Origin: Palaemon carinicauda
Lineage: Eukaryota; Arthropoda; Malacostraca; Decapoda; Palaemonidae
Length of the DNA stretch: 64,000 bases
Direction: 5' to 3'
NCBI RefSeq assembly: GCF_036898095.1
Contig: NC_090730.1
Location: 21,152,344 to 21,216,343, forward strand
The notes under the pieces were generated by a model. That model had not been told where the DNA came from and made no database searches. It saw only the letters and a program-made list of their open reading frames with translations. Shown here piece after piece: positions 60,445-64,000 of the stretch. Within the stretch, counting starts at the first letter, position 1. Each line of letters starts with the position of its first letter. The position numbers and the translations under genes are program-made.

Positions 60445-62910
60445 AACCCCTATTATTATTATAATTATTATTATTATTATTGTTGTTGTTATTATTATTA
60501 TTATTGTTATTATTATTATTATTATTATTAGCCAAGCTATAACTCTAGTTGGAAAAGCAAGATGCTATAAGCCCAAGGGCTTCAACAGGGAAAAATAGCC
60601 CAGTGAGGAAAGGAAGCAAGGAAATAAATAACCGATATAAGAAGTGATAAAAAATAAAAATAAAATATTTTGAAAAACATTAACAACAATGAAGCTGATA
60701 ATTCATATACAACTATAAAAAGACTCATGTCAGCCTCTTCAAAATAAAAAAAAAAAATTCTGCAAGTTTGAACTTTGAAGTTCTACTGATTCAACTACCT
60801 GATTAGGAAGATCATTTCAAAACTTGGTCACAGCTAGAATAAAACTTCTAGAATACTGTGTAGTATTGAGCCTCATGATGGAGGAGGCCTGACTATTAGA
60901 ATTAACTGCATACCTGGTATTACGAACAGGATGGAACTGTCCAGGAAGATCTGAATGTAAAGGAGGGTCAGAATTATGACAAATCTTATGCAACATGCAT
61001 AATGAACTAATTGAACGACTGTGCCAAAAATTAATATCTAGATCAGGAATAAGAAATTTATTAAACTTTTAAATTCCTGTCCAACAAATTAAGATGAAAA
61101 TCAGTAGCTGAAAACCAGACAGGAGAACGATACTTGAAACAAGGTAGAAAGAAAGAATTAAAACACTTCTTCAGAATAGATTGATCACCGAAAATTTTGA
61201 AAGGCTTTCTCAATAAGCCAATCTTTTGCGCAATTGAAGAAGACACAGACCTAATGTGTTTCTCAAAAGTAAATTTTCTTTCGAGAATCACACATAAAAT
61301 TTTAAAAGAGCCATACAAAGTTAAAGAAACATTATCAATGCTGAGATCCGGATGTTGAGGAGCCTGTGTCCTTGACCTACTTACAATCATACTTTGAGTT
61401 TTGTTAGGATTCAATTTTATACCCCATAATTTGCACCATGCACTAATTTTAGCTATATCTCTATCAAGGGATTCAGCAATCCCAGATCTACATTCAGGAG
61501 ATGGAATTGATGCAAAGAGAGGAGCATCATCTGCATATGTAACAAGCTTGTTTTCTAGGCCAAACCACATGACGTGTATATAAGATGAAAAGTAATGGGC
61601 CAAGAACACTAACCTCTGGAACACCAGACATCACATTCCTATAGTCACTGTGGTGACCATCAACAGCAACTCTTTGTGATCTATTACTTGAAAATTCAAT
61701 AATAATGCTCAAAAACCACCCACGCACTCTCAACTGTTTGAGTTTGAAAACAAGGGCCTCATGATTAACACAGTCAAAGGCAGCACTAAAATCAAAGCCA
61801 AATATACGAACTTCTTGACCATAATCAAGGAATTTCTGTACAGCATTGGAGATTGTAAGAAGGGCATCACATGCTCCAAGGCCTTTACGAGAACCAAATT
61901 GCAAACTAGGGTGTAGATGATTACCTTCAGCAAACCTATTAAGACGTTTGCCAAAGATGTTCAAACACTAGATAATATTGGAATTATGGAAATTGGGCAG
62001 TAATCAGTTGGTCTTAAGCTACCACAAAAACATTTTCATAGTGAAGTAACATTACCAATTCTTCAACAAGTGCTAAAAGCTCCTCTTCTAGCTAACTTGC
62101 GCAAAATAACCGATAACTTTGGAGCTAGGAAGTCTGCAGTCTTCATAAAAAACAAAGGAAAAATTCCATTTGGATATACACCTCCATAAGCATCAAGGCC
62201 CATCACGAGATAGAAAAGCTAAACTAGTTAGTTTAGCCTCGGGAAAACAGAAATGAGGAAGTTTGAGTTTCTCATTACTCTGCTTACTTTCAAACACATC
62301 AACCAAAAGGGTTGCCTTTTCCTTTGGACAGTGAGTGACCGAGCCATCTGGTTTAAGCAAAGGAGGAACTATTGCATCTACACCAAAGAGTACAGAATTA
62401 TAGGTAATCCACCACTTATGTTCCTGGGATGTACCAAAAAGGGTTTCTTTTATTGTTAGATTGTATTCCTTTTCAATTGAAGCATAAACTCTCTGAACAA
62501 AAGCTCTAAGCTGAGTATAGTTATTCCAGGTCAAATCTGATATGTTACCCTTCCAAAGATGATAGGCCTCCTGCTTCTCCAAATAAGCACGTCTACAATC
62601 ATCGGTACCTTAGCACACAAGAAGGGATACGCCTATCAATTATGTTGACTAGATTCTCATTCAAAGGGACAGCAGGATAAACACTACTATACAATTGTGA
62701 CCAATTCAAGCCCAAAAGATTACGCAAAATCCCATTCCAGTCTGCTTGAGATTTCCTATAAATCTTACAAGGGTATGATGCATTAGGGACAGGCTGCTCA
62801 GTCTTCACAACTAATGAAATCAAGGCATGATCAGATGTCTCGACTGAAGAATCAACCTTACTTGTTATAACGCCAGGGGAGTCAGTGTATACGAGGTTCA
62901 AACAGTCTTA
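60445..62910 (-). mobile_element. CR1/L2-like LINE, 5'-truncated
   Basis: Read from 62910 down to a (TAA)n tail at 60450-60530. Order: endonuclease C-terminus, linker, RT, thumb region, 3' UTR. The last 90 bp (to CCAACTAGAGTTATAGCTTG) is shared with SINE-like copies A-C. Confidence 0.85.
61061..62901 (-). pseudogene. LINE ORF2 remnant (endonuclease end and RT)
   Basis: 62901-62599 carries DSPGVITSKVDSSVETSDHA then LISLVV, the SDH motif of an apurinic-type endonuclease; in LINEs it nicks the target DNA. 62582-62193 is the linker (KWWITYNSVLFGVDAIVPPL). RT: FGSRKGLGACDALLTISNAV (61900), FGFDFSAAFDCVNHEALVFK (motif A, 61800), GVPEVSVLGPLLFILYT (motif B, Q changed to E and G to V) and VTYADDAPLFASIPSP (motif C, intact YADD, 61530). 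Then come WCKLWGIKLNPNKTQSMIVS and SSIAQKIGLLRKPFKIFGDQ. Frame breaks lie at 62585, 62190-61965, about 61545 and 61061. The C-terminal part continues in other frames to about 60770. Confidence 0.87.
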
Positions 62911-62944
62911 AGCCAGTTTCCAGAAGGTGGTATGGTCATTGGAC

Positions 62945-63160
62945 CTCACGTATTGTAATTTAAACAGTACTTGAGGTCCTTTGCAGCGTTCTTTCAGCCC
63001 CTAGCTGCACATCGTATAATCCTTGTACTTTACATTCGTTCCCAATTCTTTTCTATCATCTCGCTGCTCAAACTTATTTTTCTTTTACTGCATAGTTTAA
63101 TTGCTGGATTTGCCCCCAGTAGGACCTAAGCACCAGGTTATAATTTTTTTTTTTTTTATA
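62945..63160 (+). repeat. SINE-like short repeat ending in T-rich run
   Basis: GGTCCTTTGCAGCGTTCTTT, CAGCCCCTAGCTGCA and, at the end, CAGTAGGACCTAAGCACCAG then GTTATAATTTT. It resembles a short dispersed repeat I associate with decapod genomes (TAGGTCCCAGCGCTTGGCC-type end), strongly diverged. Confidence 0.4.
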
Positions 63161-63793
63161 AATCCAATCCATGCAAGTTGAATCATTCAGATAAAAGTCA
63201 CTAACATCATTATGAACTGAGATTCTCAGCTTTCCCTTCATCTTCATAAATAGTTACAACATCTTACTGAATAGAATCCAGTTCTAGAATCAACGAAATC
63301 CTGCCTATTCTGAATCATATATTGATGGATCTGTTTGGCTAAATGGGATACCACATGGCTAAATGCAAAACCATTTTGCTCCCTTTGATATTTTTTAAGA
63401 GTGGTATTGTTGAGACTCATGTATGATACCAGGAAATTTCGTATGAATATAATTATGATTTGTGATGTTTCAGGAGAGGTAATTAAAAGATGATAGTTTT
63501 TTTTAGTTTGTTATTATTGTCTCTGATTTATATATTCATAGTTACATTGAGAAATTTTTTTTAGGAAGATATCATACCTCGTAAATATTGATGCATTGTA
63601 ATACATTGCCAAATATAATTCGCTCAGTGATGTTTTTCATCACCACAAACATCATAAGGCTAGATTCCTTTTCAACTTAGTATTAGAATAAGCACCGTGC
63701 TCACGAATTCCTGAAATAGTGAGTGTTCAGCGTGTCGGGATTTCGTTCCGCGTCAAAATACTGCTCCTGTGAATCTAACTCCAGTCATTATCA
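63161..63793. other. Unassigned sequence
   Basis: AT-rich, no supported feature. Confidence 0.4.
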
Positions 63794-64000
63794 TTAACAG
63801 TTGTCTTTGGAAAACCTGCTTATTTTTGCAGCCAAATGCTCTCCAAGATGTGAAGGTAAAATGTTTTGGATCGCTTTAAAAAGCTCTTTGTCAAGAGCTG
63901 AAGGTTCTGGCATTTCTAGAACTTTATTTTCTCTTTTGTTAATGGTTATATCTTGGGGAAGTTTTTCATAGAAATGACTTTGCATAGTCTGATTAGGATT
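63794..64000 (-). CDS. Hypothetical partial reading frame at window edge
   Basis: An open frame of at least 68 codons enters from the right edge and ends with a stop at 63794. It includes PSALDKELFKAIQNILPSHL then GEHLAAKISRFSKDNC. It is predicted helical with normal amino-acid composition, unlike the low-complexity frames nearby. I do not recognise a family. It could be a terminal exon or another transposon fragment. Confidence 0.3.
   Translation of the reverse strand, partial: NPNQTMQSHFYEKLPQDITINKRENKVLEMPEPSALDKELFKAIQNILPSHLGEHLAAKISRFSKDNC

Overview
This is eukaryotic DNA, very probably from a decapod crustacean. The grounds are long (TA)n, (CT)n and (TTA)n microsatellites, a DIRS1-like tyrosine-recombinase retrotransposon of the kind known from Decapoda, several decapod-type non-LTR retrotransposon relics, and a spliced nuclear-receptor exon. 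There are no bacterial features such as operons, ribosome-binding sites or CRISPR. The species cannot be fixed from sequence alone. Only one convincing host gene is visible: the 3' terminal exon of a nuclear hormone receptor (5137-6265, +). Everything else recognisable is transposon, satellite or microsatellite, and most of the transposon genes are broken.

Layout. 0.3-2.9 kb is a 51-bp minisatellite that decays rightward. 2.9-4.2 kb is a reverse transcriptase relic (-). 5.1-6.3 kb is the receptor exon. 7.3-16.1 kb holds three 3' fragments of one LINE family, a fold-back element (8101-8276), an 84-bp two-part minisatellite, a second LINE tail, the GIY-YIG end of a Penelope-like element (-) and a short TIR element (15937-16120). 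16.3-24.4 kb is a SINE-like repeat followed by an almost complete but broken DIRS-like element (-), which carries another SINE-like copy inside it.

24.6-50.8 kb is dominated by one satellite family: a 122-bp form in about 120 copies (26.06-41.1 kb), old diverged monomers, and a 124/117-bp form with higher-order structure (47.5-50.65 kb). The satellite is split by a three-layer nest at 42533-46995. A jockey-like LINE sits in a monomer with a 9-bp target duplication, a Mutator-like (FLYWCH/MULE) DNA transposon sits in that LINE's 3' UTR with an 8-9-bp duplication, and another LINE sits inside the MULE.

50.8-51.4 kb is a ZBED/hAT transposase relic (-). 51.4-60.2 kb is mainly microsatellites, several short tandem repeats and a large inverted repeat around a (TA)n core (54916-55361). 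60.4-62.9 kb is a CR1/L2-like LINE (-). The end of this LINE is shared with the SINE-like repeats at 16.3, 21.1 and 56.5 kb, which points to a LINE/SINE partnership.

All assignments were made by reading motifs by eye; no database search was run. Coordinates of repeats and relics are approximate to a few bases or tens of bases.
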